Assembly (NCBI GenBank): GCA_023374025.1
Contig: SIJG01000137.1
Span: 125,738 to 189,737, forward strand
Reading direction: 5' to 3'
DNA length: 64,000 nt
From: Heterodera schachtii
Taxonomy: Eukaryota > Nematoda > Chromadorea > Rhabditida > Heteroderidae
In this document: piece by piece, positions 1 through 9,011 of the stretch
Layout of the letters: each line of letters begins with the position of its first letter
Numbering within the stretch: position 1 is the stretch's first letter
Made by a program: the position numbers and the translations under genes
The notes under the pieces: model-generated
Seen by the model: the letters and a program-made list of their open reading frames with translations, nothing else
The model's database searches: none
What the model was told of the DNA's origin: nothing

Positions 1-3000
1 GAATTTTTTAAATAATGGTAGAAAATTCTTTTGCGTTCGCATTAAATTATTTATTTGTTTTTTATTTGTAAAAGAAAATATTTTATTTTTGGTTTCTGAC
101 TTAATAATTGTTTTGTGTCATGTTCATGCCTTTTTTTTGTCCATTCCATTTTAAATTAAAATTATTTTTTTTATAAAACATATTAAATTTAGTATTCGAT
201 ATTCCAGTTTTTTCTATTTATGAATTATATTTTTTGCTAAATTATCATTTTTAAAATTGATTTTCTCACTTTTTATTTGTTTATCATGTTGTCTTAACCG
301 ATTTTCATCATTATGCTGTATCGATTTTTTTTATTCATTTAAGTTTTAAAAATTTTTTTTTATGACCTTTTGGCATAGTTGTAAAATTTCATTCTTCATG
401 CCTCTAACATAATCTAACAGCTTCCTAGCCTTTTGTGTTAGAGGTTAATATTTTTTTATCCTGCCAAAATTTGATCAAAATTGAAAAGGGTTCTGGTATA
501 CATACATGAGAAAATTAGTTTGAAAAATCGGGTTTTATGGTAGAAGATAAAAATATTTTGGTAGTAAAAAACGATTTTTGATGATAATGCAAATTGAAAC
601 TGAAATTTATTTTAAAAAGAATGTAAAATCACATGATAAAAAATCACTTCATCAAATTGGCTCTTGAAGAGGTGAAGTTTATTTTAAAAATTTATTTCTG
701 TTTTCCTACGATTTTCGACAGAAATTTTGGCACCGGATTTCCTGTTTTCTTAATGATTTTTTCATCAAATTATATTTTTCGATAATTTAAAAAATCAATT
801 TACTTTTTTTTATTTGAATTAATTTTATGTTGCACAGATTATTTATTATTTTTAAATATATTTGAAATATCATTGCAAAACTGCTTTAGTTTGTCCCGTT
901 ATCGGGTTTCAAAGCGTATTGAATTTATATAAATACACCTAAAATATATATTGGATATTGGTTTTGATTTATATATAATTCCTGTTTTTAACTTAATTAT
1001 ACCTTCTTGAAGGTAAATTCATATAAATATTATGTTGCTAAGTTAAAATTTTATTATTCATTATTATTAATTGCTACATTTGTATAATACAATTTATTTA
1101 TTATGGCAAAATTTATATTATAAATTTTCTTTTATGTTGGTTTTAATTATTATTTAATTCTCTCGACACAGTTTTCCTATTATTATTTTTTCTTTGCATC
1201 AGCTTAAATATAGATATTGTATTTTCTATTTAAATGAGCGGTAAATTTAATATATCATTATTAATATCATGAAAGTTTAAGGATTCGTCTAATAAAATTA
1301 AGATAAATAATTAATTTTAATTAATTTTTAATTTAGACTGCTTTCTTTCGTGATGTAAATTAATTATTGCAATATGTTAGCTTAGGTTTTATATAATTCA
1401 AACTTTTTGCTGTTTACTCTCATGGTGTCTGATGAGTAATGGATCGTGGTGTGCTTGACGTGTATTAATTTCGTTCGATTATGATGATTTTCATTTAGCA
1501 CTTCATATGTTTTACATAATTATAAAAAAATCAATAATAAGATCATTAGTAAATTTAATTACTTGCATTTTCCGTAGAATAGATATATTTTAATTTGTTG
1601 TATTCAAAAAGAATAAATAATAAAATATATTTGTATTTCTTTTTAAAACATTCAATTATATGCTGCAACACTAATTGTATAGTTGAATTTTGATTTAAAT
1701 CACACAACGACATCAAAAATTAACCAAATTAAATTGGATTTTATTAATTATATAAGCGCTGAACACCAGCTGTACTAAATTCCGATCCCGACATTTTTTT
1801 CACATCATATTTCAGCTTAATAATATAATCTTCTGTTTTTGCTCGGTTGTTTTAAAATAAAAAAAGATAATATTCAATTATTTGAAAAGACAACTTTTAA
1901 AGTTTACCATTTATAATGTGATTTAATGCTGGAATGTTTAAAAAAAAGTTTAATTAACTTGTAAACAATTATCTTTTTTGTCGTCGCTGTCAATTTATGT
2001 CTCTAATTACATTCAAATTATTTCGTAATTCATAGGTTGTGAGTTTAATAGAATTTTTTTTTAAACTCTTAAGAATTTATTAATTTCAGTTTTCTAATTA
2101 CACTTATTAAAAATAATAAAAACATTTTGTTTATTATGTATTATGTACTTCTTATGAAATCATTATTATTATGATTTATAAAGTATTTAAAAATGCTCTT
2201 TTTTATTTTATTTTTTTATTTATAATTCATATTTTATTTTTATGGTTTTGTCTTCTTGAGATTGCATTAATTGTAAATTTGCTTTTTTTGTATATTAATA
2301 TCTCTTTTAATTTTTGTTTTAATTAGATAAAGGTATAAATAATAACTATTTTTTATTATTTTTCATATAGTCTAAAAATATAAATATTTTCATTTTTTTG
2401 ATCATGAATGGATTTCGTTATTTTAATTTTCTTAAGAATTTTATTAGTTGAAAATAATAAATTACATTAAATATTTCATTATTTTATTCATTAAATTAAT
2501 TTTATCACATATTAATATAAATTTTTAAATTAAAATTTTTTAATTAAATAGAAAAATATATTTTTATAATAAATTACCGAAATAGCTAAAAAAAAATTTT
2601 GCAAAAATCAAATAACAAATTTTTATAATATTTAGCAATAATAAATTTAAATGGACAAGTTTTCTATTTTAAAAGTTATTAATTAGTAAAATAAGGCTAT
2701 AAAAGACAAAACCATGTGAAAAAATTGAATATTATATAAAAAAAAACTCATAGTTAAAATAAATTTAAAAGAAACAATAAAAATGAATTGTATTTATTTG
2801 ACTAGAAATATTTTTTAAATCCAATAATTAAAAATGCAGCGAACCACTTGTCAAGGTCATGATATTATGAGATGACAGACACGTATCAATTATTTTTTAA
2901 AAATAAATTTAAAAAATCATGGACTAAAAATTATTCAACAAATATCGTGCCGAAAGTGAAATAAACTAATAAATATAAAATAATGAAGAATTATAATAAT

Positions 3001-3136
3001 CAAAAAATAAATTTTTTATTTAGTTTTTGTCGGAGACTAGAACAAAACAGCCACGAATAACAACACGATGATATGGAAAGGCCCCCACGGCATAAATTCT
3101 TAAAAATTAACTGAAATAAAATTTCTTTTATGGATA
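1..3136. other. AT-rich gene-free stretch
   Basis: No open frame, splice pattern or RNA gene is visible. The + strand is T-rich to about 2.5 kb and A-rich after that. Positions about 1049-1330 are related to about 26690-27130: both have an ATTATTATTAA, then CTACATTTGTATAA, TTATGGCAAAATT and TCGACAC series in the same order, so at least part of this desert is an old dispersed repeat. Confidence 0.6.
1049..1330 (+). repeat. Diverged dispersed AT-rich repeat, copy 1
   Basis: Shared order of short blocks with about 26690-27130 in the same orientation: GCTACATTTGTATAA, TTATGGCAAAATT, TTCGACAC/CTCGACAC, AAATGAG(A/C)GGTAAAT and GAAAGTTTAAG. The second copy carries about 130 bp extra in the middle. 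Boundaries are approximate and no coding capacity is seen. Confidence 0.5.
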
Positions 3137-3141
3137 CTTTA

Positions 3142-3397
3142 TGTTACGCCCCAAAGTCCGAAGAGGAATAAAACAATTATTTATTCAAAAAGAAAAGGAC
3201 AAGGGCGAATGGGGTCAGATATCGATTGGGAGCAAAGGGAACAAATAAATGAAATGAACGAAAAAACGAGGGAAGGGTCAACAACGCGGGTATTTATGGG
3301 CGGAAAAGGGGGCGTGACATACGAAGGGAAAAATGGGAGAAACAAATAAAGTAAAGGGTCAAAATGGGTACCGGACAATTGGGTCCCAACCCTAACA
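3142..3397 (-). repeat. LTR (3' LTR of the minus-strand element)
   Basis: 256 bp, TGTTA...TAACA ends. Read on the minus strand it has a TATA-like CATAAATAC and an AATAAA signal near its end, a normal LTR promoter/poly(A) arrangement. It differs from the other LTR only by single-base indels, mostly in homopolymers. Confidence 0.93.
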
Positions 3398-3408
3398 TCT
3401 CCCCCCTT
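3398..3408 (-). other. Polypurine tract of the LTR element
   Basis: On the minus strand AAGGGGGGAGA directly abuts the TGTTA start of the 3' LTR, the normal place for plus-strand priming of reverse transcription. Confidence 0.85.
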
Positions 3409-3904
3409 GAAAAGTGCCATGCCTCCGTCCATCATCCGCATCCTCATATCGGCGTTCTTATGCCTTGTGTCCACAGTCGGAAGCTTCTCGAAGATCATCT
3501 TTCGTTTGATCTCGTCGGCCATCACTGCCGTGCTTCCCGATAGGTCCACCCGAGGAGGTTCTCTTCAGACCAAATCCATCAAGAAGAAAATTAAAATTTT
3601 CATCTTCATCCGGCTTGTACGGTTGTACACTGTTTGCCGGGAATTCTCCGGTCGTGCCGTCCAAAAATTGAACGTCGTAAGTGCCTCCTTTTTGGCTGAT
3701 CACACGTCCGGCGCGCCATGGCTCATCTCCCAAGCTGGCGATCACATTCGCTCCCACAGCGAAGAAATTCTTCTTTTTGCCACGTCCGTCTTTTCTGAAG
3801 AATTTCTTCTTTCTTCTGGCTCGCTCCGTTCTCTTTGGAAGCCTCAGTTCGGAATTTGTCCTTCAGACCATTTCTGATGGAGTCCGACAATCCAAGTCTG
3901 TCCA
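3409..3904 (-). pseudogene. Remnant of pol: protease end joined to integrase C-terminal tail
   Basis: The end of protease (GLDMMDRLGL) is followed within about 100 bp by a segment at 3458-3800 containing GANVIASLGDEPWRAG, then TYDVQFLDG and SVQPYKP, which resembles the small beta-barrel C-terminal domain after Gypsy integrases. The intervening reverse transcriptase, RNase H, zinc and DDE integrase core are absent, so a deletion of several kilobases lies near 3800-3850. A last segment in another frame (about 3409-3549, ending MMDGGMALFKGGDV) runs into the polypurine tract as pol termini often do. At least two frame changes are needed to read it through. Family assignment of the tail is inference from motif shape. 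Confidence 0.7.
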
Positions 3905-5167
3905 TCATGTCCAATCCGAGCAAATTCTTGGATCCGTCTTTGGAAACAAAGAAATGTCCACACGCATGAGCGGTCTCCGAACGAAAAAGTTGCCTTTCCT
4001 TTGCCAACGAAATGGACGAGTTGTGCCATCGTGGTACTGAGCGCGTTCTTGACAACGGCTCAATTTCAAAGCTCCGATTTGGCGCACAGTGTCCTCACAA
4101 AGAACAGTTCCCTCAGTGCCTAAATCAGCAATGAAATCCACTTTGGTGCCATTCACATCAATCGGAACATCGATTATTCCATTCTTCCTCTGGTTCTCAG
4201 ATTTAACCAGGAAAACTCCTCCAACGCGGACGTTGTTTGCCGCTTTTTCATTCTTTCCTCCATTCTTCTTCAACCATGCCTGGTGCTTGGCACACATCCT
4301 TTCCAAGTGGCCACTCTTCTTGCACTTTCGGCAAACGGTTGTTTCATGTCGACAATTCCTCGACGAATGGCTCAAACCGCATCGCCAACATATGCGTTGC
4401 GATCGATTGCTGCTGCGTGTTCCTGTCGAAATGCTGCTCGCATTCGACGAATGATCCGAGTTCGTTCGTTTCTTTTTGGTCTTCAATTTGGTCGCCATCA
4501 AGTTTCGTGAGCCCATCGGTTGTTGTTCGAGGACTTTTGCTTCAGCGATGGTCGATTGGTACATTTGGAGGTCTTCGACGACTCCATCATACTCGACCAG
4601 GTCACCATCCGCTGCAAGCTTCGAAAGGATTCGCTTTCTCAGCTCGGCATCCTTAGGTGATTTCAGTGCCGTCAAAAGCATTAGGCATGAAAATTGCTCT
4701 TCGTTGAGCTTTTCAAACTGAAAATCACGCAGGAGTCGCTTGTGTCTGTTGATGAAAGGTCGAAAGCTTTCATCTTCGCTTTTCGAGGCCCTCAGACATT
4801 CATAGCGATCAATCCAAATGGATTGTGGCCGGCTGAAAGCAATCTTCAGGCGCTCCTCTGTTTGGCTGTAGTCAAATTCAATGACTTTCTTCGGCAGACA
4901 CGACTTGCTGTACTGGCTGAAAGCCACTTCACTCAGCTTCGTCATGAGCAGTTTGACCTTTGCTTCGTCTGCCAGTTGCGGTGCCGCACAGTCGAGGGCA
5001 AAATTGAAGCGTTCCAACCAATCGGAAATGCTTCTATCGTCCGATGGCTCAAAACAGTCGATGGTCGGAAGCGTTGGCAGAGCATGCGCATTTGCGGCTG
5101 GCGCAGCATTTTGATTTGCCAACAATTGCTGAATTGCCGCAGTGAGTTGTTGGATTGCGTCGCCCAT
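3905..5167 (-). CDS. Gag polyprotein with start of aspartic protease (frameshifted after the protease active site)
   Basis: About 420 residues. The ATG at 5167 is the first in frame; the frame is also open upstream from a GTG at 5176. The N-terminal two thirds is a gag-like helical region (DWLERF, a repeat of charged helices). Two zinc knuckles follow: CWRCGLSHSSRNC (CX2CX3HX4C, one residue short of the canonical spacing) and CRKCKKSGHLERMC (CX2CX4HX4C). The protease begins with FIADLGTEGTVL, where the usual D-(S/T)-G triad reads D-L-G, so the active site looks altered. Reading frame is lost near 4030: the conserved protease end (NLLGLDMM) continues in another frame at about 3860-3990. Gag packages element RNA. 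It is GC-rich compared with its surroundings. Confidence 0.85.
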   Translation of the reverse strand: MGDAIQQLTAAIQQLLANQNAAPAANAHALPTLPTIDCFEPSDDRSISDWLERFNFALDCAAPQLADEAKVKLLMTKLSEVAFSQYSKSCLPKKVIEFDYSQTEERLKIAFSRPQSIWIDRYECLRASKSEDESFRPFINRHKRLLRDFQFEKLNEEQFSCLMLLTALKSPKDAELRKRILSKLAADGDLVEYDGVVEDLQMYQSTIAEAKVLEQQPMGSRNLMATKLKTKKKRTNSDHSSNASSISTGTRSSNRSQRICWRCGLSHSSRNCRHETTVCRKCKKSGHLERMCAKHQAWLKKNGGKNEKAANNVRVGGVFLVKSENQRKNGIIDVPIDVNGTKVDFIADLGTEGTVLCEDTVRQIGALKLSRCQERAQYHDGTTRPFRWQRKGNFFVRRPLMRVDISLFPKTDPRICSDWT

Positions 5168-5176
5168 CTTAACCAC

Positions 5177-5496
5177 AGCTCGTGGACTTTCCCCTCAGCT
5201 AGAGAGTACTCGTTTTAAATGACGTGTCGTTCACCACTCAATTGTTAGCAGCGCCAAGCTACTAAACAGAGTGGGTGCGCGTGGATGAACTGAAGTGTGT
5301 CGCCAACACACAAAATCAGCGGCGCAAAATTTCTCACTACTAACAGTGTCAAACTGTTAGCAGGTCCAACAAAAAGTTGTTTATTATCGCCTAGATAATA
5401 AACAATGCAGGCAGTCCTCAGCGATGACTCAGCAAAACTCGGTTGCTGTCAAACCTCTTCCTCCACAATCAGATCAATAAGCCCACAGTCAAAAGT
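5177..5496 (-). other. 5' leader of the LTR element
   Basis: Non-coding leader between PBS and gag. It contains an imperfect hairpin-forming stretch around 5378-5404 (TTTATTATCG...AATAAAC) and the short repeat AACTGTTAGCAG near 5341-5360 that recurs inverted around 5243-5252. Possibly part of the packaging/dimer signal; this is inference only. Confidence 0.35.
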
Positions 5497-5513
5497 CTGC
5501 ACGGGCGTCGCCA
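5497..5513 (-). other. tRNA primer-binding site of the LTR element
   Basis: Two bases inside the 5' LTR the minus strand reads TGGCGACGCCCGTGCAG. TGG is the complement of a tRNA CCA end, and TGGCGAC resembles the tRNA-Arg-type PBS of the insect 412/mdg1 elements. The priming tRNA is inference; the position and TGG start are seen. Confidence 0.7.
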
Positions 5514-5515
5514 AT

Positions 5516-5771
5516 TGTTACGCCCCAAAGTCCGAAGAGGAATAAAACAATTATTTATTCAAAAAGAAAAGGACAAGGGCGAATGGGGTCAGATATCGAT
5601 TGGGAGCAAAGGGAACAAAATAAATGAAATGAACGAAAAACGAGGGAAGGGTCAACAACGCGGGTATTTATGGGCGGAAAAGGGGGCGTGACATACGAAG
5701 GGAAAATGGGAGAAACAAATAAAGTAAAGGGTCAAAATGGGTACCAGGACAATTGGGTCCCAACCCTAACA
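5516..5771 (-). repeat. LTR (5' LTR of the minus-strand element)
   Basis: 256 bp, same ends as the partner LTR. On the minus strand the TATA-like box lies at about 5664-5672 and the AATAAA signal at about 5554-5560. It would drive transcription leftward into gag. The CTTTA duplication follows immediately at 5772-5776. Confidence 0.93.
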
Positions 5772-5776
5772 CTTTA

Positions 5777-6644
5777 TTTGTTCTATTTTTGAAGCAAAAA
5801 AATAATTGGGTTTTCTTACTGAAAATTCATTTTTTTTTCGTTTTTTTGGTAGTTGGTATTCTTCTTCATTTTTCATATTTTGTGTTAACCTTTCAATGTT
5901 AAGATTTAATGGTTAAATAAAATTGAATGTCAATCTTTGTGACTAATAATTTTTGCAATTCTCAATTAGTTATTTTTATTGTTGGCTTATAGCTTTGTTT
6001 CATTATTTTCTTCTAAACTGATTAAAACGTAAATGATATTAAAATGCTGAAAAAACTACTTATTCAAACTATTATTATTATTATTTGGCTTTTTGGACGG
6101 CTTTTTGAGTGATATTCAATTTATAAGTAGAGAGTAAAATTTCTAAATTTTATATGCATTTGATATAGGGTTTTCAAAGCAGAAAGCACAGTATTCATGT
6201 GATATATAAAAATAATTTTTTGCAAATATTAAAATAAAAAATTTGCAAAGTTTTATTGTCTTATAATTAGGAAAAATTCAATAAAGATAATATTTAACAG
6301 TTTGTAAAAAAAGCATATAATAAATGAGAAAGTATTGGGAAAAAAGTTATCATAATTCAATTAAAAGAGTAATAAAGGTAAAAAAAATTACTTTTAATCT
6401 TGAAATAGATCACTATCAAAATGAATTTTTTTTTATCAATAATTTTAAATATTAATGTATGACAAACTTTAAATAAAACATAAATTGTAATACCTGAAAA
6501 AATTAGCTAAAAAATTAATGCATAAAAAATTATAGACCATAACAAATTATTTTCTTGAATAAATATTTTTACGTTCATCCCTCGACAATTTATTCTTGCT
6601 CAATACCATATAACTTTTTTAATACAAAAAAACAAAATGTTCAA
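5777..6644. repeat. AT-rich stretch; first 215 bp match an inverted copy at 50251-50475
   Basis: From about 5786 to 5991 the sequence (TTTGAAGCAAAAA, CTTACTGAAAATTC, TAATGGTTAAA, GTCAATCTTTGTGACTAATAA) is matched in reverse orientation at 50251-50475 with about 80% visual similarity. The match begins directly beside the LTR element, so the element probably landed inside this older repeat. Nothing else is recognised up to 6644. Confidence 0.6.
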
Positions 6645-6872
6645 AAAATTACGGCATTCAATTGATAAATAACTGATCTTTTTTCATAAATTAATTAATT
6701 GATCCATTTATACTTCCGAAATCTTTTATTTTTGTCACAAAAATGCATTAAGAAAGCGTTTATATATTGTAAATTATAAGAATCACAACCCGTTGTATTA
6801 TACGAAAGTAGTAATAACTCATTTCATATATTAATGACTGGAAAATAATAATTTACTCATATAAACTGTAAC
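6645..6872 (+). repeat. 228-bp direct repeat, copy 1
   Basis: Nearly identical to 7545-7772 over about 228 bp, starting CAAAAAATTACGGCATTC and ending TAAACTGTAAC. Differences are a few substitutions and single-base indels. Non-coding. The 670 bp between the copies is unrelated. Confidence 0.9.
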
Positions 6873-7544
6873 ATATGTTTTAACCTATTTTATATTAAGA
6901 AATTTTTATACAACAGGCTTATTTATAAAAAAATCATAGGAAATTCTGATTTAAATTTATTTTATTTCTGGTATTTTTAATTAAAAATCATTTCAGTAAT
7001 AAAGAAATGTTGAATATTATTTAAGTAACATTCAAAAATGATACAAAAACAGTGTAAAAATCATTTTTAAAAATCAAAAAATAAATTATAAAATTAATCT
7101 TGAGAACATTTTTCTCATTTCTTCATTAAACAAAAAATAATAATCAGAAGATTAATTTTGTAATAATTTTAGAAAAATTATAAAAATAAAGCAATGTTTA
7201 ATTAATAATTTATATTAAAAAACTTAAACTAATTTGTAAGTGAAAAGAGCATGGCTGGCAGACGACTGGGTGTGTAAAATGTCGATTCATTAATACGGTT
7301 TTGAAACAAAATGAAATTCATTGTCCAAAAATTCATAAAAATATTAATATATAATTTAATTTATTTATATCTTTCTCGGTTGTAAAAGTCTATTAACTTT
7401 CCTTCATAATTATTCGATTTAATAAATAATGTTTTATTTTAATTTTATTTAAATTTTTATAGTTCTTAAATGAATAACTTGTTGAATTATTTTATATTTT
7501 AATAATAATTCAAAATACAAACACATAAAAGCAATTAAATGGCA

Positions 7545-7772
7545 AAAATTACGGCATTCAATTGATAAATAACTGATCTTTTTCATAAATTAATTAATTG
7601 ATCCATTTATACTTCCGAAATCTTTTATTTTTGTCACAAAAATGCATTAAGAAAGCGTTTATATATTGTAAATTATAAGAATCACAACCCGTGGTATTAT
7701 ACGAAAGTAGTAATAATTCATTTCATATATTAATGACTGGAAAATAGTAATTTTACTCATATAAAGTGTAAC
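7545..7772 (+). repeat. 228-bp direct repeat, copy 2
   Basis: Second copy of the unit at 6645-6872, same orientation. Direct repeats flanking a unique segment could be terminal repeats of an unknown element or a local duplication; no target-site duplication was found. Confidence 0.9.
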
Positions 7773-8685
7773 TTTTAAAAATTATTGAAATTTGTATATA
7801 CCTTATTTTGAGAGAGTCAACTAATGAAGACACAAATAATACATACATATTAGCCAAAAATTAATAATGAAAAAACTTTGAAATAGATGCATAATTAACA
7901 AATAACCAAAAAGTATACGAAAAAAATTGCAATTATTTTTAACTTTTAGAGAATTAAAAAATAAATAAATAATCAAATTTGAAAAAATAATAAAAAATGG
8001 CTAGAATAATTTAAAAAATAAATATTTTATGGAATAAGTATTTTAATATGCATTATTTATGAAAAAATAAATAAAAAAAATTTTCATTCTCGTCCTCCCA
8101 CATTCTTAGCTTCTCATCTTTGTCGTCATGGTTAAAAAATAAAACCAAATATCCAAATCAAATTATAAAAAATAACAATATTAAAACCTAAAAATATTAA
8201 TAATTGTTAAATGAGAACAACGGACTCACCACAAACAATATAAATGAATAAGCAAAATATATTAAAAATAATTCTGAAATATTATTATTTATGAGTTTTA
8301 AAAGGAAATATTTCTTTATAAAAATTAAATAAAAACTATAATTTAAATAAGCTTGCCTGGTCAAACACTTCAAATACCGTCCAGCAACTTTTCAGCTTTC
8401 AGAACCTAGAGGACAACAAAATTAATTAGTAATATATAAATTGAAAAAAAAGTTATTAAAATAAAAGAAAATATATTTAAAACAAGGTCTTTGTGACAAG
8501 TACAAAAGCATTTTGAATTATTATTATTAATTATTAAATAAAATTATAAATATTATTTTATTAAAAAATATTGAAATAAATTACATTAATAAATTATTTA
8601 ATAAGAACTGTTTTCGGCGCCTTGCCTTGAGAAGTTCAAAAATTGTCAATAATTCTTATAAAATTATAATGTGTATTAAAAAAAA
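7773..8685. other. AT-rich gene-free stretch
   Basis: A-rich on the + strand, no coding potential or recognisable element. Confidence 0.6.
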
Positions 8686-9011
8686 TTTCTCCCGGCGGCG
8701 AGTATCGGCACCTCCGTGCCCCAAAAACTCCTATTTTTCTTTAAAATGCACTAATTCGCAAAAATTTTATAATTTTTTCGTGAAAATCTGTTAACAAATT
8801 GTATTCAAAATTTCAGAAATTTTCCGGCGCCGCCAGCCCCTTCCCAAAAAAGTTTTTTGTAAAAAGCGCGCTGTTTAAAATTTGGAATAGAGTTTTACAA
8901 AATAATGTTTTTGCTTTACTTTCGCAAATTTCGCGTTTCGCATTTTATTTTTCGATTTGGTCAATCCCTGAATTGTACCGCTCAAATTTAAATAGAAGCA
9001 ATCTTTTATAG
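8686..9011 (+). repeat. GC-hairpin repeat family, diverged copy
   Basis: Contains a degenerate form of the GC hairpin (CCGGCGGCGAGTATCGGCA at 8692-8710), the associated GTTAACAAAT box (about 8790), a second CCGGCGCCGCC at about 8823 and a GCGCGCTG box at about 8866. Same box order as 28791-29020. A 70-codon frame covering 8799-9011 is a by-product of the GC-rich repeat and is not a gene. Confidence 0.6.

Larger units (their letters stand above)
3142..5771 (-). mobile_element. Internally deleted Gypsy-type LTR retrotransposon
   Basis: This is a complete insertion of 2630 bp. It has two 256-bp LTRs, each starting TGTTA and ending TAACA, flanked by the 5-bp direct duplication CTTTA (3137-3141 and 5772-5776). 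The minus-strand order is LTR, PBS, gag with zinc knuckles, a damaged protease, the integrase C-terminal tail, polypurine tract, LTR. Reverse transcriptase, RNase H and the integrase core are missing, so it could only move with help from a complete relative. The LTRs differ only by about four single-base indels, which implies a recent insertion. The gag-protease-integrase tail order fits Ty3/Gypsy; the exact lineage is not determined. Related sequence at 50251-50475 (inverted) resembles the interrupted target. Confidence 0.93.

Noticed and set aside
3407..5218. Plus-strand frames across the LTR element (for example 3407-3877, 4694-5218)
   Set aside because: Shadows of the minus-strand gag and pol remnants, with no domain content.
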